Shown here: positions 48,311 through 58,227 of the stretch, piece after piece
Position numbering within the stretch: position 1 is the stretch's first letter
Layout: every line of letters starts with the position of its first letter
Source: Lysinibacillus sp. 2017
GTDB taxonomy: Bacteria > Bacillota > Bacilli > Bacillales_A > Planococcaceae
Assembly (NCBI RefSeq): GCF_003073375.1
Contig: NZ_CP029002.1
Coordinates: 1,288,001-1,352,000, forward strand
Reading direction: 5' to 3'
Length of the DNA: 64,000 nt
Position numbers and translations under genes: made by a program
The notes under the pieces: model-generated
The model's input: only the letters and a program-made list of their open reading frames with translations
Databases searched by the model: none
What the model was told of the DNA's origin: nothing

Positions 48311-48619
48311 TGAAAGCCTCCTAGAACATATTTAGTTTAATCAAAGCTGCGAGTAGATGAGTTGCATCTATTATGAACTTTAATGGAACAGTTCACTTTA
48401 TTATGTTGTATTTTTCATATTTTGACAACATTCGATAAAAATGATTCAACTATATAGGTATCACAGAGAAAATATAATAAAGTAAAACTTCAATGCATGG
48501 AGGTTTTACTGCCGTTAAAGCGGGATAAAGTATATCTGTAATGCAAGTAGATCCGTTTAAAATAGTAATGATTGTTCATTTTATTTTGACGAAAATTTTT
48601 GTAAAAGGGAGTTATAGTT
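48311..48619. other. Divergent intergenic region between ypjC and dapB
   Basis: It should hold promoters for both genes. A TTGACA hexamer occurs at 48422-48427 but no -10 lies at the right spacing. A small hairpin (GATGAGTTGCATC, 48357-48369) is visible. There is no lysine riboswitch pattern and no open frame worth reporting. Confidence 0.45.
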
Positions 48620-49417
48620 ATGTCAATTAAAGTAGCCATTGCTGGAGCAAGAGGTAAAATGGGTGTAGAAGCCGTACATACAGTTATGAAAAATGATGGA
48701 ATGGAACTTGTTGCCGTTTTAGATTATAAAGATGTCGGTCAAACTTTGGCCACGTTAGAACTATTTCCAAATCATTATGAAGTCCCAATTTATACGGATT
48801 TCGAACAATTAGTAGCTGACACAAAGCCAGATGTATTTGTTGATTTAACGAACCCCCATTTTGTATATGAGCATACAAAGCAGGCATTATTGAATAGTGT
48901 TCGCCCAGTTATCGGTACAACAGGATTTACAGATGATCAATTACAAGAGCTAACAAATTTATCAGTTGAAAAAGGAATAGGATGTATTGTTGCTCCTAAC
49001 TTCGCAATTGGTGCCATTTTGATGATGAAATTTGCAAAAGAAGCAGCTAAGTATTTCCCAGATGTTGAAATAATTGAAATGCACCATGATCAAAAGCTCG
49101 ATGCACCATCTGGAACAGGACTTAAAACCGCACAAATGATTAGTGAAGTGCGAGCTACCAAGCAACAAGGTCATTTAGATGAAAAGGAAACACATGCTGG
49201 TGCACGTGGCGCAAATTATGATGGTATGCACATTCATTCAGTGCGTCTTCCTGGTTTAGTTGCACATCAACAAGTATTATTTGGAGGAACAGGTGAATTA
49301 TTAACGATACGACATGACTCCTTCAATCGTGGCAGCTTTATGGGCGGCATCGCATTTTGTATCGTAGAAGTTATGAAACGTGAAACGTTAGTATACGGGT
49401 TAGAGAACATTATTTAG
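48620..49417 (+). CDS. dapB: 4-hydroxy-tetrahydrodipicolinate reductase
   Basis: A 265-aa enzyme of lysine, diaminopimelate and dipicolinate synthesis. The NAD(P) motif is GARGKMG, the catalytic region is [19 protein letters not shown] (conserved His-His and Lys), and the C-terminal [16 protein letters not shown] is diagnostic. It is the first of a packed row dapB-mgsA-bshA-cca-birA. AAAGGGAG precedes the ATG. Confidence 0.96.
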   Translation: MSIKVAIAGARGKMGVEAVHTVMKNDGMELVAVLDYKDVGQTLATLELFPNHYEVPIYTDFEQLVADTKPDVFVDLTNPHFVYEHTKQALLNSVRPVIGTTGFTDDQLQELTNLSVEKGIGCIVAPNFAIGAILMMKFAKEAAKYFPDVEIIEMHHDQKLDAPSGTGLKTAQMISEVRATKQQGHLDEKETHAGARGANYDGMHIHSVRLPGLVAHQQVLFGGTGELLTIRHDSFNRGSFMGGIAFCIVEVMKRETLVYGLENII

Positions 49418-49433
49418 AAACGAGATGAAATTT

Positions 49434-49838
49434 ATGAAAATCGCATTAATTGCACACGATCGTAAAAAGGATAATTTAATTCAATTTGCTATTGCTTATC
49501 GAGATATTATAGCAGAACACGATTTATACGCGACAGGGACAACTGGGACAATGATTGAAGCAGAAACAGGGTTACCTATTACTAAATTCCGTTCAGGACC
49601 ACTTGGTGGAGATCAACAAATTGGTGCAATGATTGCCAACAATGATATGGATATGGTCTTTTTCTTCCGTGATCCATTGACTGCACAACCACATGAACCA
49701 GATGTAATGGCACTTGTACGTTTATGTGACCTATATCATATTCCATTAGCAACGAATATGGGAACTGCTGAAATTTTACTAAAAGGTTTACAAGAAGGCT
49801 TTGTTGACTGGAGAAAAATTGAGGAAAGAAGACAATAG
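49434..49838 (+). CDS. mgsA: Methylglyoxal synthase
   Basis: A 134-aa enzyme that converts dihydroxyacetone phosphate to methylglyoxal as a phosphate-releasing bypass. Motifs are [18 protein letters not shown] at the start, [27 protein letters not shown] and [14 protein letters not shown]. The ATG at 49434 matches the family N-terminus and has GAGATG 6 nt upstream; an in-frame ATG at 49425 has poor spacing. bshA follows after a short gap. Bacillithiol aids methylglyoxal detoxification, so the neighbourhood is functional. Confidence 0.94.
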   Translation: MKIALIAHDRKKDNLIQFAIAYRDIIAEHDLYATGTTGTMIEAETGLPITKFRSGPLGGDQQIGAMIANNDMDMVFFFRDPLTAQPHEPDVMALVRLCDLYHIPLATNMGTAEILLKGLQEGFVDWRKIEERRQ

Positions 49839-49879
49839 CGAATAGATTTTTAGTACTTTAAGAAAGGATGGAGAGACGA

Positions 49880-51043
49880 ATGAAAAAATTAAAAATAGGT
49901 ATCACATGTTACCCGACAGTTGGTGGTTCTGGTGTTATTGCAACAGAATTAGGAAAAATGTTAGCCGAAAGAGGTTATGAAATTCATTTCATTACATCAA
50001 GTGTGCCATTTCGACTGAACAAAATTTATCCAAACGTCTTTTTCCATGAAGTTGAAGTAAATAATTATTCGGTATTTCAGTATCCGCCGTATGATATTGC
50101 ATTAGCAAGTAAAATGGCGGAAGTTGTAAAAGAAGAACAGCTTGATATTTTACATGTCCACTATGCAATTCCACATGCAGTTTGTGCGGTCTTAGCGCGT
50201 GATATGAGTGGAGAAGACTTCGGGATTGTGACGACATTGCATGGTACTGATATTTCTGTTTTAGGCGAAGATTCAACCTTATCTTCTGCCATTAAATACG
50301 GGATAAATCGCTCAGATGCCGTAACAGCTGTTTCGGATGCATTAAAGCAACAAACGTATGATTTGATCGATACAGAAATGCCGATTGAAACGATTTATAA
50401 CTTTGTTGATGAAAACGTATTTCGTCCAGTTGATCCAGGAAATTTAAAAGAACAGTTTGGCATTCGTGAAGATGAAAAAGTGATTATTCACATTTCGAAC
50501 TTCCGTAAGATTAAAAATTTACCAGACATCGTCAATTCATTCATTCAAATTCGTGAAAAAATGCCAGCAAAATTACTGCTAGTAGGCGATGGACCTGAAA
50601 AGCACCGTGTAATGGAAATTGTAAAAGCTTCACCCTATAGAAAAGATGTGCTGTTTTTAGGAAAGCAAGAAAATATTACGGAACTTTTTGCTATTAGTGA
50701 TTTGAAATTATTACTGTCAGAAAAAGAATCGTTCGGTTTAGTTTTACTTGAAGCAATGGCTTGTGGTGTACCAGGAATCGGTACGAATATTGGCGGGATT
50801 CCCGAAGTAATTGAGCATAATGTCAATGGCTATATCGTCGAACTTGGGGATACAAAGGCTGTTGCAGACTATGCGGTCGCACTACTACAAGATGAAGAAA
50901 AGCACAATCAATTCCGTCAAGCAGCGCTAGAGTCAGTGGAGAAAAATTTCCATGAGACGAAAATCATTGAGCAGTATGAACGAATTTATGAAAGATTGGC
51001 GGTAAAGAAACATGTTTCCAAAACAGTGGCAAGCCGCGACTAA
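49880..51043 (+). CDS. bshA: N-acetyl-alpha-D-glucosaminyl L-malate synthase
   Basis: A 387-aa GT4-type glycosyltransferase that makes GlcNAc-malate, the first step of bacillithiol. The N-terminal [20 protein letters not shown] and the nucleotide-sugar site [20 protein letters not shown] then TNIGGIPEV are visible. ATG 49880 has GGAG 6 nt upstream. In B. subtilis bshB1 lies between mgsA and bshA; here it is missing, so the deacetylase step must be encoded elsewhere. It overlaps cca by 32 bp. Confidence 0.95.
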   Translation: MKKLKIGITCYPTVGGSGVIATELGKMLAERGYEIHFITSSVPFRLNKIYPNVFFHEVEVNNYSVFQYPPYDIALASKMAEVVKEEQLDILHVHYAIPHAVCAVLARDMSGEDFGIVTTLHGTDISVLGEDSTLSSAIKYGINRSDAVTAVSDALKQQTYDLIDTEMPIETIYNFVDENVFRPVDPGNLKEQFGIREDEKVIIHISNFRKIKNLPDIVNSFIQIREKMPAKLLLVGDGPEKHRVMEIVKASPYRKDVLFLGKQENITELFAISDLKLLLSEKESFGLVLLEAMACGVPGIGTNIGGIPEVIEHNVNGYIVELGDTKAVADYAVALLQDEEKHNQFRQAALESVEKNFHETKIIEQYERIYERLAVKKHVSKTVASRD

Positions 51044-52181
51044 AGTCATTCGTATCATCGAACAAGCGGGTTTTGAAGCCTATATTGTTGGTGGCGCGGT
51101 TCGTGATTTCTACTTAGACAAAAAAAATGCGGACGTTGATATTGCAACGAGTGCGTTACCCGCGGAAATTCAAGCGATTTTTTCTCAAACGATTGATGTA
51201 GGAATCGAGCATGGGACAGTTTTAGTGCTGGATTGTGGGGAGCCGATAGAAGTCACAACCTATCGTACCGAATCGACGTATACGGATCATCGTAGACCTG
51301 ATGAAGTACAATTTGTTCGTAACTTAGAAGAGGATTTAAAACGTCGAGATTTTACGATGAATGCGATGGCTCTTAGTCAAACAGGGGACTATATTGATTT
51401 ATTTAATGGTCGTGCCGATATTGATGCGAAAATTATTCGTGCTGTTGGCAATCCAAGTGAACGCTTTAAGGAAGATGCACTACGCATGCTTCGAGCAATT
51501 CGATTTGCCGCGCAACTTGGCTTCGCGATTGAAGAACAAACGCTTCAAGCGATTAAAGAACAGTCTCGATCAATTTCCTATATTGCGCTGGAACGTATTC
51601 AAATCGAGCTTTCAAAGGCTTGGACTTCGAACTATGTTTACCGTGCCATTGAATATATCGAACAAACCGGTTTAGCAGCTAGCTTGGATGGAGAATTCAA
51701 TGCATTAGATTGGAAAAACTTCAATTCGAGTGATCGACAAGTAGGCTGGGCTTATTTTTGTTTCGTAAACAATCTTGATACAACACTACTTACAAGATAT
51801 CGCTTATCAAACAAGGATAAACAGTTTACAAAGCAAGTTATCGAAGCATATACCTGTATGCAAACGGGACTACAAGCAATTGACTATTTACGCTTCGATC
51901 TTTATATTTTACAAACGGCTTATCAGTTTACAATATGGAAAAAAGAAGTGCCATTAATTACTTACGAAGAAATAGAACGAAAAAAGAAGGCATTACCAAT
52001 TCAGCATCAAAAAGAACTTGCTTTAACAGGGAAAGACGTCCTTGATTGGTCAGAGAGAAAAAGAGGGCCATGGATTAAAACCGTATTAGATGCCGCATTA
52101 TTGGCTGTCCTTGACGGCAAAATAGCGAATGATAAACAACAGTTAAAGGAATGGTTTCATGCATTTAACGATGAAGGATGA
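51012..52181 (+). CDS. cca: CCA-adding enzyme (tRNA nucleotidyltransferase)
   Basis: A 389-aa class II enzyme that adds CCA to tRNA 3' ends. The nucleotidyltransferase motif is [18 protein letters not shown]. The template residues lie in [10 protein letters not shown], and [10 protein letters not shown] and [14 protein letters not shown] are present. It starts inside the bshA coding sequence with a GGCGG site 9 nt upstream. It is needed here because the tRNA-Val gene in this window does not encode CCA. Confidence 0.95.
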   Translation: MFPKQWQAATKVIRIIEQAGFEAYIVGGAVRDFYLDKKNADVDIATSALPAEIQAIFSQTIDVGIEHGTVLVLDCGEPIEVTTYRTESTYTDHRRPDEVQFVRNLEEDLKRRDFTMNAMALSQTGDYIDLFNGRADIDAKIIRAVGNPSERFKEDALRMLRAIRFAAQLGFAIEEQTLQAIKEQSRSISYIALERIQIELSKAWTSNYVYRAIEYIEQTGLAASLDGEFNALDWKNFNSSDRQVGWAYFCFVNNLDTTLLTRYRLSNKDKQFTKQVIEAYTCMQTGLQAIDYLRFDLYILQTAYQFTIWKKEVPLITYEEIERKKKALPIQHQKELALTGKDVLDWSERKRGPWIKTVLDAALLAVLDGKIANDKQQLKEWFHAFNDEG

Positions 52182-53142
52182 ACTAGTACAACGCTTTTTA
52201 AACGCACAAGGTGAACCCATTTCTGGTCAACAATTGGCGGATGAATTTCAAGTATCTCGTACTGCCATTTGGAAACATATGCAATCATTGCAGCAAGAAG
52301 GCTATGAATTTGAAACGATAAAAAAACGTGGCTACCGCTTAATAGCTGCACCAGATCGGGTTGATATCGGACAGCTAAAGCAGGTGTTACATACAAAACG
52401 CTACGGGCAGACTGTGCACTACTTTGAAAGTGTCGATTCCACTCAGCTGATTGCCCATGAGCTTGTCCGTTCTGGGGCACCAGATGGTACGGTAGTTATT
52501 GCAGAACATCAAACAGCTGGGCGCGGTAGGATGATGCGTGAATGGGATTCCTCAAAAGGAAAAGGCATTTGGATGACCCTAATTATTCGTCCAGATGTTG
52601 CACCACATCAAGCACCACAATTTACACTTGTAACGGCAGTAGCTGTGGTCAATGCAATGAAAGCGATGTATAAAAATTTCACGCCAGAAATAAAATGGCC
52701 GAATGATATTTTGATAAATGGTAAAAAGACGACCGGTATTTTGACTGAAATGATTTCAGAGACAGATCGTATTCAAGCATTACTAATTGGCATTGGTATT
52801 AATGTGAATCAATCATTAGAAGATTTCCCGCAAGAACTCCATTCAATTGCCACGTCACTTTCAATTGAAGAAGGTGAACGATTAGAACGAGTGCATCTTG
52901 TGGCAAAGGTACTTGAATTTTTAGAGCATTATAGTGACCATTATGTGAAGCATGGATTTCCACGCATTAAAAAGCTGTGGGAAGAATCTTCTGGCACAAT
53001 TGGTAAACAAGTAAAAGCGACAACATTACGTGAAGTCGTGAAAGGTGAAGCCATTAGTATAACGGAAAGTGGTGTTCTCGAAATTCGCCAAGAAAATGGT
53101 GAAATTAAAGGTGTTTATTCAGCTGATATTGAAATTGTTTAA
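52159..53142 (+). CDS. birA: Biotin-protein ligase / biotin operon repressor
   Basis: A 327-aa bifunctional protein. The N-terminal winged helix (about 5-60: SGQQLADEFQVSRTAIWKHM) binds DNA. The central catalytic domain has GRGRMMREWDS (biotinyl-AMP loop) and KWPNDILINGKKTTGIL, and an SH3-like C-terminal domain (about 275-327) follows. It should biotinylate carboxylases and repress bio genes. It overlaps cca by 23 bp, indicating coupled translation. Confidence 0.95.
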   Translation: MHLTMKDELVQRFLNAQGEPISGQQLADEFQVSRTAIWKHMQSLQQEGYEFETIKKRGYRLIAAPDRVDIGQLKQVLHTKRYGQTVHYFESVDSTQLIAHELVRSGAPDGTVVIAEHQTAGRGRMMREWDSSKGKGIWMTLIIRPDVAPHQAPQFTLVTAVAVVNAMKAMYKNFTPEIKWPNDILINGKKTTGILTEMISETDRIQALLIGIGINVNQSLEDFPQELHSIATSLSIEEGERLERVHLVAKVLEFLEHYSDHYVKHGFPRIKKLWEESSGTIGKQVKATTLREVVKGEAISITESGVLEIRQENGEIKGVYSADIEIV

Positions 53143-53192
53143 ACTAGTTTGACTATTAATTTCTGTACGTTTTCTTTCAAACTTGTTATAGT

Positions 53193-53244
53193 AGCTCTAG
53201 GACAGTATCGTAATCGAACTGTACCTAAGAGCTTTATTTTTTTT
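53193..53244 (+). terminator. Hairpin with T-run after birA (terminator or pan-leader element)
   Basis: The stem AGCTCT/AGAGCT continues as GG/CC and ACAGT/ACTGT, with unpaired A on both sides, then TTATTTTTTTT. It could simply end birA. The bulged adenosines also recall the 'pan' RNA motif described upstream of pan genes. Confidence 0.6.
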
Positions 53245-53323
53245 ATAACAGGATCTGCCTTGATCTACAACAGACAGGGACGGAAGAAAACACGCGTTTA
53301 AAAATCTTTACTACGTATGACGC

Positions 53324-53366
53324 TACCCTTCTGTCTAATTATAGATAGAAGGGTATTTTTGTTTTC
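53324..53366 (+). promoter_or_regulatory. Intrinsic terminator in the panB leader (attenuator candidate)
   Basis: A 13-bp stem TACCCTTCTGTCT with AGATAGAAGGGTA (one G-U), a 6-nt loop and TTTTTGTTTTC. It ends only about 24 nt before the panB start, so it must act on the panB transcript unless panB has no upstream promoter. Confidence 0.6.
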
Positions 53367-53389
53367 TTCCTTCGAACAGGAGGATGAAT

Positions 53390-54226
53390 ATGAAAACAAC
53401 CGCACAATTTTTAAAAATGAAAGAACAGCAAGAAAAAATCGTCATGATTACAGCCTACGATTATCCTGGGGCTAAGTTTTCTGAAGAAGCAGAAGTAGAT
53501 ATGATTTTAGTTGGAGATTCATTAGGGATGGTCGTACTCGGTTATGATTCAACAATGCCCGTAACAGTTGAAGATATGATTCACCATAGTAAAGCCGTAA
53601 GACGCGGAGCACCAGATACGTTTATCGTAGTCGATATGCCATTTGGTTCTTACCATGGAGATTTAAACGAAACATTAAAAATAGCCGTTCGTATGATGCA
53701 AGAAACAAATGCTAACGCATTAAAAGTTGAAGGCTCTGGTGAGGTTGTACAAGTTATTGAAAAGCTAACAAATGCAGGCATTCCAGTTGTGGCACATTTA
53801 GGATTATTACCACAATCAGCAGGCGTGCTAGGTGGCTATAAAGTGCAAGGCAAAACAGCAGAACAAGCCGAAAAACTTGTAAAAGATGCGTTATTAGTCG
53901 AAAAGGCTGGCGCATGTGCAGTCGTATTAGAATGTATTCCACATCAATTAACGGAAATCGTATCGGAAAATTTGGTGATTCCAACAATTGGAATTGGTGC
54001 AGGACGGGAAGCGGATGGTCAAGTGCTTGTATTCCATGACTTATTGCAATATGGGAAGCATCATATTCCGAAGTTTGTGGAAGGTTTTGCTCAAGTTGGC
54101 GATGAAATTGAGCGCGGTATCAAAGGCTACACGAATGCTGTAAAAGCGAATACATTTCCCACACTAGCGCATAGCTTTACGATGAAAGAAGACGAATTAA
54201 CACAGCTGTACGGAGGCGTGAAATAA
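53390..54226 (+). CDS. panB: 3-methyl-2-oxobutanoate hydroxymethyltransferase
   Basis: A 278-aa TIM-barrel enzyme that forms ketopantoate, the first step of pantothenate synthesis. Motifs are [36 protein letters not shown] and [20 protein letters not shown] 53390 lies 6 nt after AGGAGG; an ATG two codons earlier is too close. It is the first gene of panBCD, with panC starting at the last base of the stop. A terminator-like hairpin in its leader implies regulation. Confidence 0.95.
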   Translation: MKTTAQFLKMKEQQEKIVMITAYDYPGAKFSEEAEVDMILVGDSLGMVVLGYDSTMPVTVEDMIHHSKAVRRGAPDTFIVVDMPFGSYHGDLNETLKIAVRMMQETNANALKVEGSGEVVQVIEKLTNAGIPVVAHLGLLPQSAGVLGGYKVQGKTAEQAEKLVKDALLVEKAGACAVVLECIPHQLTEIVSENLVIPTIGIGAGREADGQVLVFHDLLQYGKHHIPKFVEGFAQVGDEIERGIKGYTNAVKANTFPTLAHSFTMKEDELTQLYGGVK

Positions 54227-55089
54227 TGAACGTAATTCACACGGTCGAGCAATTAAGAACGGTTGTTTTAGCAGCAAAACAACAGCAAAAAACAATCGGT
54301 CTAGTGCCAACAATGGGCTATTTACATGAAGGACATTTAACATTAGCGTCCGAAGCACGAAAAGAAAATGACATCGTTGTTATGAGCATATTTGTTAATC
54401 CAACACAATTTGGACCAAATGAAGACTTTGAATCCTATCCACGTGATTTAGAACGCGATTCGAAGTTAGCTGAATCGGTAGGAGTGGATTATATTTTCGC
54501 ACCGTCAGTAGAAGAAATGTATCCACATGATGGAGGCATTATGATTCGCGCTGGTCGTCAAGCTACACTTTTATGTGGCGCGAGCCGTCCAGGACATTTT
54601 GACGGGGTGTTACAAGTCGTGGCAAAGCTATTTAATTTAGTGCAGCCAGATCGTGCGTATTTTGGTCAAAAAGATGCACAGCAAGTGGCCATTATTCAAA
54701 CGATGGTACGCGATTACAATTTCCCAATCGAATTACGTATCGTTTCGGTAGTACGTGAAGAGGATGGCTTAGCAAAATCGAGTCGTAATGTTTACCTGAC
54801 AGCTGCAGAACGTAGTCAAGCACCTGCAATTCAACAAGCATTACAATTGGCGAAACTTGAACTTTTAGAATCAGGTGATACTGATGAAGCCGTAAAACTT
54901 GCGACGAAATTAATCCAAAATAATTTGAACGGGAAAATCGATTATTTGTCATTGCTTTCTTATCCAGATTTATCAGAAGTAACGGACAAAACGCAGCAAG
55001 TGGTTTTAGCGGTTGCTGTATATGTGGGTAAAACACGTCTAATAGATAATTTAATTTTTTCTTTAAAAGGGGAAATCGCTCATGTTTAG
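54226..55089 (+). CDS. panC: Pantothenate synthetase
   Basis: A 287-aa ATP-dependent ligase that joins pantoate and beta-alanine. The HIGH-like region is [15 protein letters not shown], and [19 protein letters not shown] and [10 protein letters not shown] are present. The KSSRNVYL loop is the family KMSKS analogue. It is translationally coupled to panB (1-bp overlap) and to panD (8-bp overlap). Confidence 0.95.
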   Translation: MNVIHTVEQLRTVVLAAKQQQKTIGLVPTMGYLHEGHLTLASEARKENDIVVMSIFVNPTQFGPNEDFESYPRDLERDSKLAESVGVDYIFAPSVEEMYPHDGGIMIRAGRQATLLCGASRPGHFDGVLQVVAKLFNLVQPDRAYFGQKDAQQVAIIQTMVRDYNFPIELRIVSVVREEDGLAKSSRNVYLTAAERSQAPAIQQALQLAKLELLESGDTDEAVKLATKLIQNNLNGKIDYLSLLSYPDLSEVTDKTQQVVLAVAVYVGKTRLIDNLIFSLKGEIAHV

Positions 55090-55465
55090 AATGATGATGA
55101 ATAGTAAAATCCACCGTGCACAAGTTACACAAGCAGATTTAAATTATGTCGGCTCGATTACAATTGATGAGGACATTCTAGACGCAGTCGGCATGCTGCC
55201 AAATGAAAAGGTGCATATCGTAAACAATAATAACGGTGCCCGCTTTGAAACATATATTATTGCAGGGGAGCGTGGATCTGGTGTTATTTGTGTCAACGGT
55301 GCCGCAGCGCGACTTGTACAAAAAGGTGATATTGTCATCATCATTTCGTATGTATATGTTGATAATAAAGAAATAGCGGATCACAAACCAACTGTGGCAA
55401 TCATGGGGGAGAACAATACTATTAAAGAAATGATTTCATATGAACCAGAAGCTACTATCATGTAA
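55082..55465 (+). CDS. panD: Aspartate 1-decarboxylase
   Basis: A 127-aa proenzyme that makes beta-alanine. It self-cleaves before a serine that becomes the pyruvoyl group, here in [14 protein letters not shown]. The rest ([23 protein letters not shown]-like [13 protein letters not shown]) is typical. ATG 55082 overlaps the panC stop; AAAGGGG lies upstream. It is last in the operon, with a terminator after it. Confidence 0.95.
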   Translation: MFRMMMNSKIHRAQVTQADLNYVGSITIDEDILDAVGMLPNEKVHIVNNNNGARFETYIIAGERGSGVICVNGAAARLVQKGDIVIIISYVYVDNKEIADHKPTVAIMGENNTIKEMISYEPEATIM

Positions 55466-55473
55466 TCAATTCG

Positions 55474-55505
55474 CAGGAATGCCTAAAAAGCATTCCTGTT
55501 TTTTT
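55474..55505 (+). terminator. Terminator after panBCD
   Basis: A 9-bp perfect stem CAGGAATGC with GCATTCCTG and 7-nt loop, then TTTTTTT. Confidence 0.85.
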
Positions 55506-55647
55506 ATTGTTACAAAATATTATATTCAGCTATATTTTGTAATTATTAATACATATTACTGTAATGTAATTGAAATATAAAATGTGTAAACTAATAGTAG
55601 CTGAAATATTCAAAATATTACAAATGGTACTGGAGGAAATAGCTATA

Positions 55648-56199
55648 ATGTATAAAAGTAAAATACTATTAAGCCTAGCCTTTGTCTTTGTAAGTACGAT
55701 TTTCTTTGCGCATTCTACAGATGCTGCAACTCATACAAAAAAAGATGGCGAACAGTTAACTGATATCGCTAAATTATATGGTACAACAATTGAAGAATTA
55801 TTAGATTTAAACAATTTGGATACAAAAGATGAAGCCCAAGCTGGTACCGTTTTAAAATTACCTGAATACGTAAAAGAAGCAAAAGAAACATTAAATAATT
55901 ATGAAGTTGTTAAAACAATGACCGTTGAAGCAAGTGCATTTACAGCTCAATGTGGTGGGTGCTTAGGAAAAACCGCATATGGGATTGACTTAAAGAAAAA
56001 TCCTGACATTAAATTAATTGCAGTTGACACGAATGTTATTCCTCTAGGAACGAAAGTTTGGGTTGAAGGCTACGGTATTGCTATCGCTGGTGACACAGGC
56101 GGATCTATAAAGGGAAATAAAATTGACATTTTTGTTAAAACAAAGCAAATTGCATACGATTGGGGTAGAAAAAAGGTAGTCATTAAAATTTTAAAATAA
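55648..56199 (+). CDS. Secreted LysM and 3D-domain cell-wall protein (YocH-like)
   Basis: A 183-aa protein with a signal peptide (about 1-26, cut near TDAAT) and one LysM-type repeat (about 28-70: TKKDGEQLTDIAKLYGTTIE). The C-terminal 3D domain (about 95-183) has aspartates in AVDTNVIPLGTKVWVEGYG, AGDTGGSIKGNKIDIF. The 3D fold is shared with MltA/Rpf-like wall hydrolases. The start is ATG 55648 with GGAGG 10 nt upstream; the longer frame has no site. It probably remodels peptidoglycan. It lies in an insert relative to B. subtilis (panD-dinG). Confidence 0.85.
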   Translation: MYKSKILLSLAFVFVSTIFFAHSTDAATHTKKDGEQLTDIAKLYGTTIEELLDLNNLDTKDEAQAGTVLKLPEYVKEAKETLNNYEVVKTMTVEASAFTAQCGGCLGKTAYGIDLKKNPDIKLIAVDTNVIPLGTKVWVEGYGIAIAGDTGGSIKGNKIDIFVKTKQIAYDWGRKKVVIKILK

Positions 56200-56289
56200 T
56201 CGTGTAATTAGAAACAGTAATTGATTAAATTTAATTGCTGTTTTATTTGCATATAATGGGAGCTAGGTAGAGAATTACTGAAGGTAATT

Positions 56290-56537
56290 ATAATTGCAAT
56301 TGGCACAATTTTTAGTTGTTTTTAGAGGCAATCGGTGCATTTGGTACGCATGCATTAAAAGGAACGTTTAAGGAAGCACATTATGAACAAACTTATGAAA
56401 CGGGCGTTCGTAACCAAATCTATCACAACTTAGCCATTGTATTGATAACAGGCATTCAAAGGCTTGGAGCCATTACACCCATTGGCGGCATTCGTTTCCT
56501 AGCGGAATGGATTTGTCTAGTTATGGGAGTATTATGA
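56290..56537 (+). pseudogene. DUF423 membrane protein, degraded
   Basis: Fragments of a DUF423 (YwdK-like) protein. About 56290-56325 reads IIAIGTIFSCF with ATA where a start might be. A frameshift then leads to EAIGAFGTHALKGTFKEAHY and ETGVRNQIYHNLAIVLITGI. Next comes an abrupt join to QRLGAITPIGGIRFLAEW, leaving out the roughly 40-50 residues that normally separate these motifs. Lost start, frameshift and internal deletion together make it non-functional. Confidence 0.65.
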
Positions 56538-56613
56538 TTTTTTGTTAAAATTATGCAGATGTAGTTGCGTTCCATATTCTGTAATGTTATCTTGAAAAAC
56601 GAGGTGAAAAAAA

Positions 56614-57948
56614 ATGAAAAACTTTGATTTAGCGGTTATTGGAGCGGGACCTGGAGGTTATGTAGCAGCCATTCACGCTGCAAAGAGTGGACTTAAAGTT
56701 GCACTAGTAGAACGAGATAAAGTAGGGGGCGCATGTTACAATGTGGGCTGTATTCCCTCAAAAATTATGTTAGAGCATAGTAAATTAGTTCAAGAAATTC
56801 GTCGTGGTACGGACTGGGGCGTGACAGTTCCAACAATTAATATTGATTTTCCAAAATTAATGAAACGAAAAGACCTTGTTGTAGAGGAGTTATTATCAAA
56901 TATTGAACAGTTTATTACTAATGCTCAAATCACGATGTTCCGTGGAGAAGCAGCCGTAACAGCTCAGAGGAAGGTCATTGTTGGGGATGAGGCATTTACA
57001 GCAGATCATGTCATTTTAGCGACAGGTAGCCGTCCGTTTGTACCACCGTTTAAAGGGATTGATGCGGCAAATTATTATACAACGGACACTTTTTTCTCAA
57101 TTCAGGAACTTCCAAAACAGTTAACGATTATTGGTGGTGGTGTCATTGCAATCGAAATGGCCTTTGCATTAGCACCAATGGGTACAAAAGTTACCGTATT
57201 AAATCATAGCAAGGATATTTTACAAACAGAAGAGCCCGATGCACGTCCAATTATTAAAGAAAAAATGAAACGATTAGGAATCGAACTATTCATGGACTTT
57301 ACGTTTGAAGAAATTCATCCGACACATATTCAAACGTCCATTGGAGATTTTCAATATGAAAATTTATTGTTTGCAACAGGTCGCCGCCCAAATACGGCGA
57401 TAGCAGAAGCACTAGAAATGCAAATGGATGGGCGTTTAATTCAAGTGACGAACCATTATGAAACGAGCATTTCAGGAATTTATGCGATTGGGGACTTGGT
57501 TGGGGGCTTTCAATTGGCACATTCAGCAAGTGCAGAAGGTGTTCATGCAGTCGATTATATTTTAGGTAAGCATCCCAAAGTGATTAACCAACAAGAAATT
57601 CCACGCTGTGTATATACACACCCTGAAATTGCAACATTTGGTATGTTGGAGCACGAAGCACCAGCAGATTCAATCGTAACAAAAATGTACTTGCCAACCA
57701 ATCCAAAAGCATTGCTAGAGGGCAATACAGAAGGTTTTATGAAATTTGTGGCGAGTCCTGAAGGGGATATTTATGGGGCTTGTGTTGTAGGGGACGGCGC
57801 AACGGAGATAATTAACTCGATGTTAACGGCCAAAGTATTAGGAGGTTCGGTGAAAGATTTAGCGCGCTTAATTTTCCCACATCCTACTGTTAGTGAACAT
57901 GTTGGCGATGCAGCTCGCTCTGTTTTTGGTAAAGCGATTCATGCATAA
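56614..57948 (+). CDS. Dihydrolipoyl dehydrogenase-like flavoprotein
   Basis: A 444-aa class I pyridine nucleotide-disulfide oxidoreductase. It has the FAD motif GAGPGGYVAA (10-19), the redox pair C42-x4-C47 (GGACYNVGCIPSK), the NAD motif IIGGGVIAIEMA, and the C-terminal base block FPHPTVSEH with the catalytic His. It is recognisably lipoamide dehydrogenase-like, but no E1/E2 genes adjoin it and it is shorter than typical PdhD (about 470). It may serve a second 2-oxoacid complex, the glycine system, or another disulfide substrate. Confidence 0.85.
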   Translation: MKNFDLAVIGAGPGGYVAAIHAAKSGLKVALVERDKVGGACYNVGCIPSKIMLEHSKLVQEIRRGTDWGVTVPTINIDFPKLMKRKDLVVEELLSNIEQFITNAQITMFRGEAAVTAQRKVIVGDEAFTADHVILATGSRPFVPPFKGIDAANYYTTDTFFSIQELPKQLTIIGGGVIAIEMAFALAPMGTKVTVLNHSKDILQTEEPDARPIIKEKMKRLGIELFMDFTFEEIHPTHIQTSIGDFQYENLLFATGRRPNTAIAEALEMQMDGRLIQVTNHYETSISGIYAIGDLVGGFQLAHSASAEGVHAVDYILGKHPKVINQQEIPRCVYTHPEIATFGMLEHEAPADSIVTKMYLPTNPKALLEGNTEGFMKFVASPEGDIYGACVVGDGATEIINSMLTAKVLGGSVKDLARLIFPHPTVSEHVGDAARSVFGKAIHA

Positions 57949-57954
57949 CTAATG

Positions 57955-57988
57955 GCTATGAGGCACATTTTGCTTCATAGCTTTTTTT
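57955..57988 (+). terminator. Terminator after the dihydrolipoyl dehydrogenase gene
   Basis: An 11-bp stem GCTATGAGGCA with TGCTTCATAGC (one mismatch, 5-nt loop), then TTTTTTTT. Confidence 0.8.
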
Positions 57989-58139
57989 TATGGAAGGTTG
58001 AATGCTTTATAAATGTGTGGTTACGAAAAAATAGTCATTATAAGCGTGAAATTTCACCAGGATATTTCTAAGTTTTCATAGGAACCTTCTGAAAATATTA
58101 TTTTTAGTTTGCAATTTAAGAGATAGGTCTGTAAAATAA

Positions 58140-58206
58140 AAGTATTCAAATACTTAAGCACGGCATGGTGGAGTCAGTCAAATCTGGCATCACTATGCCT
58201 TTTTTA
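58140..58206 (+). promoter_or_regulatory. Leader of the antiporter gene with dyad and terminator hairpin
   Basis: AAGTATTCAAATACTT (58140-58155) is a perfect dyad. It is followed by a 9-bp stem GGCATGGTG (58162-58170) with CACTATGCC (58191-58199) and TTTTTT, only 22 bp before the antiporter start. This looks like a leader attenuator. A further palindrome, GTGAAATTTCAC, lies at 58046-58057. Confidence 0.5.
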
Positions 58207-58227
58207 TATCTAGAAAGGGGTCGTTGT

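Noticed and set aside
48311-48619. Lysine riboswitch upstream of dapB
   Set aside because: No long multi-helix lysine-box pattern and no terminator/antiterminator pair are visible; only a small hairpin.
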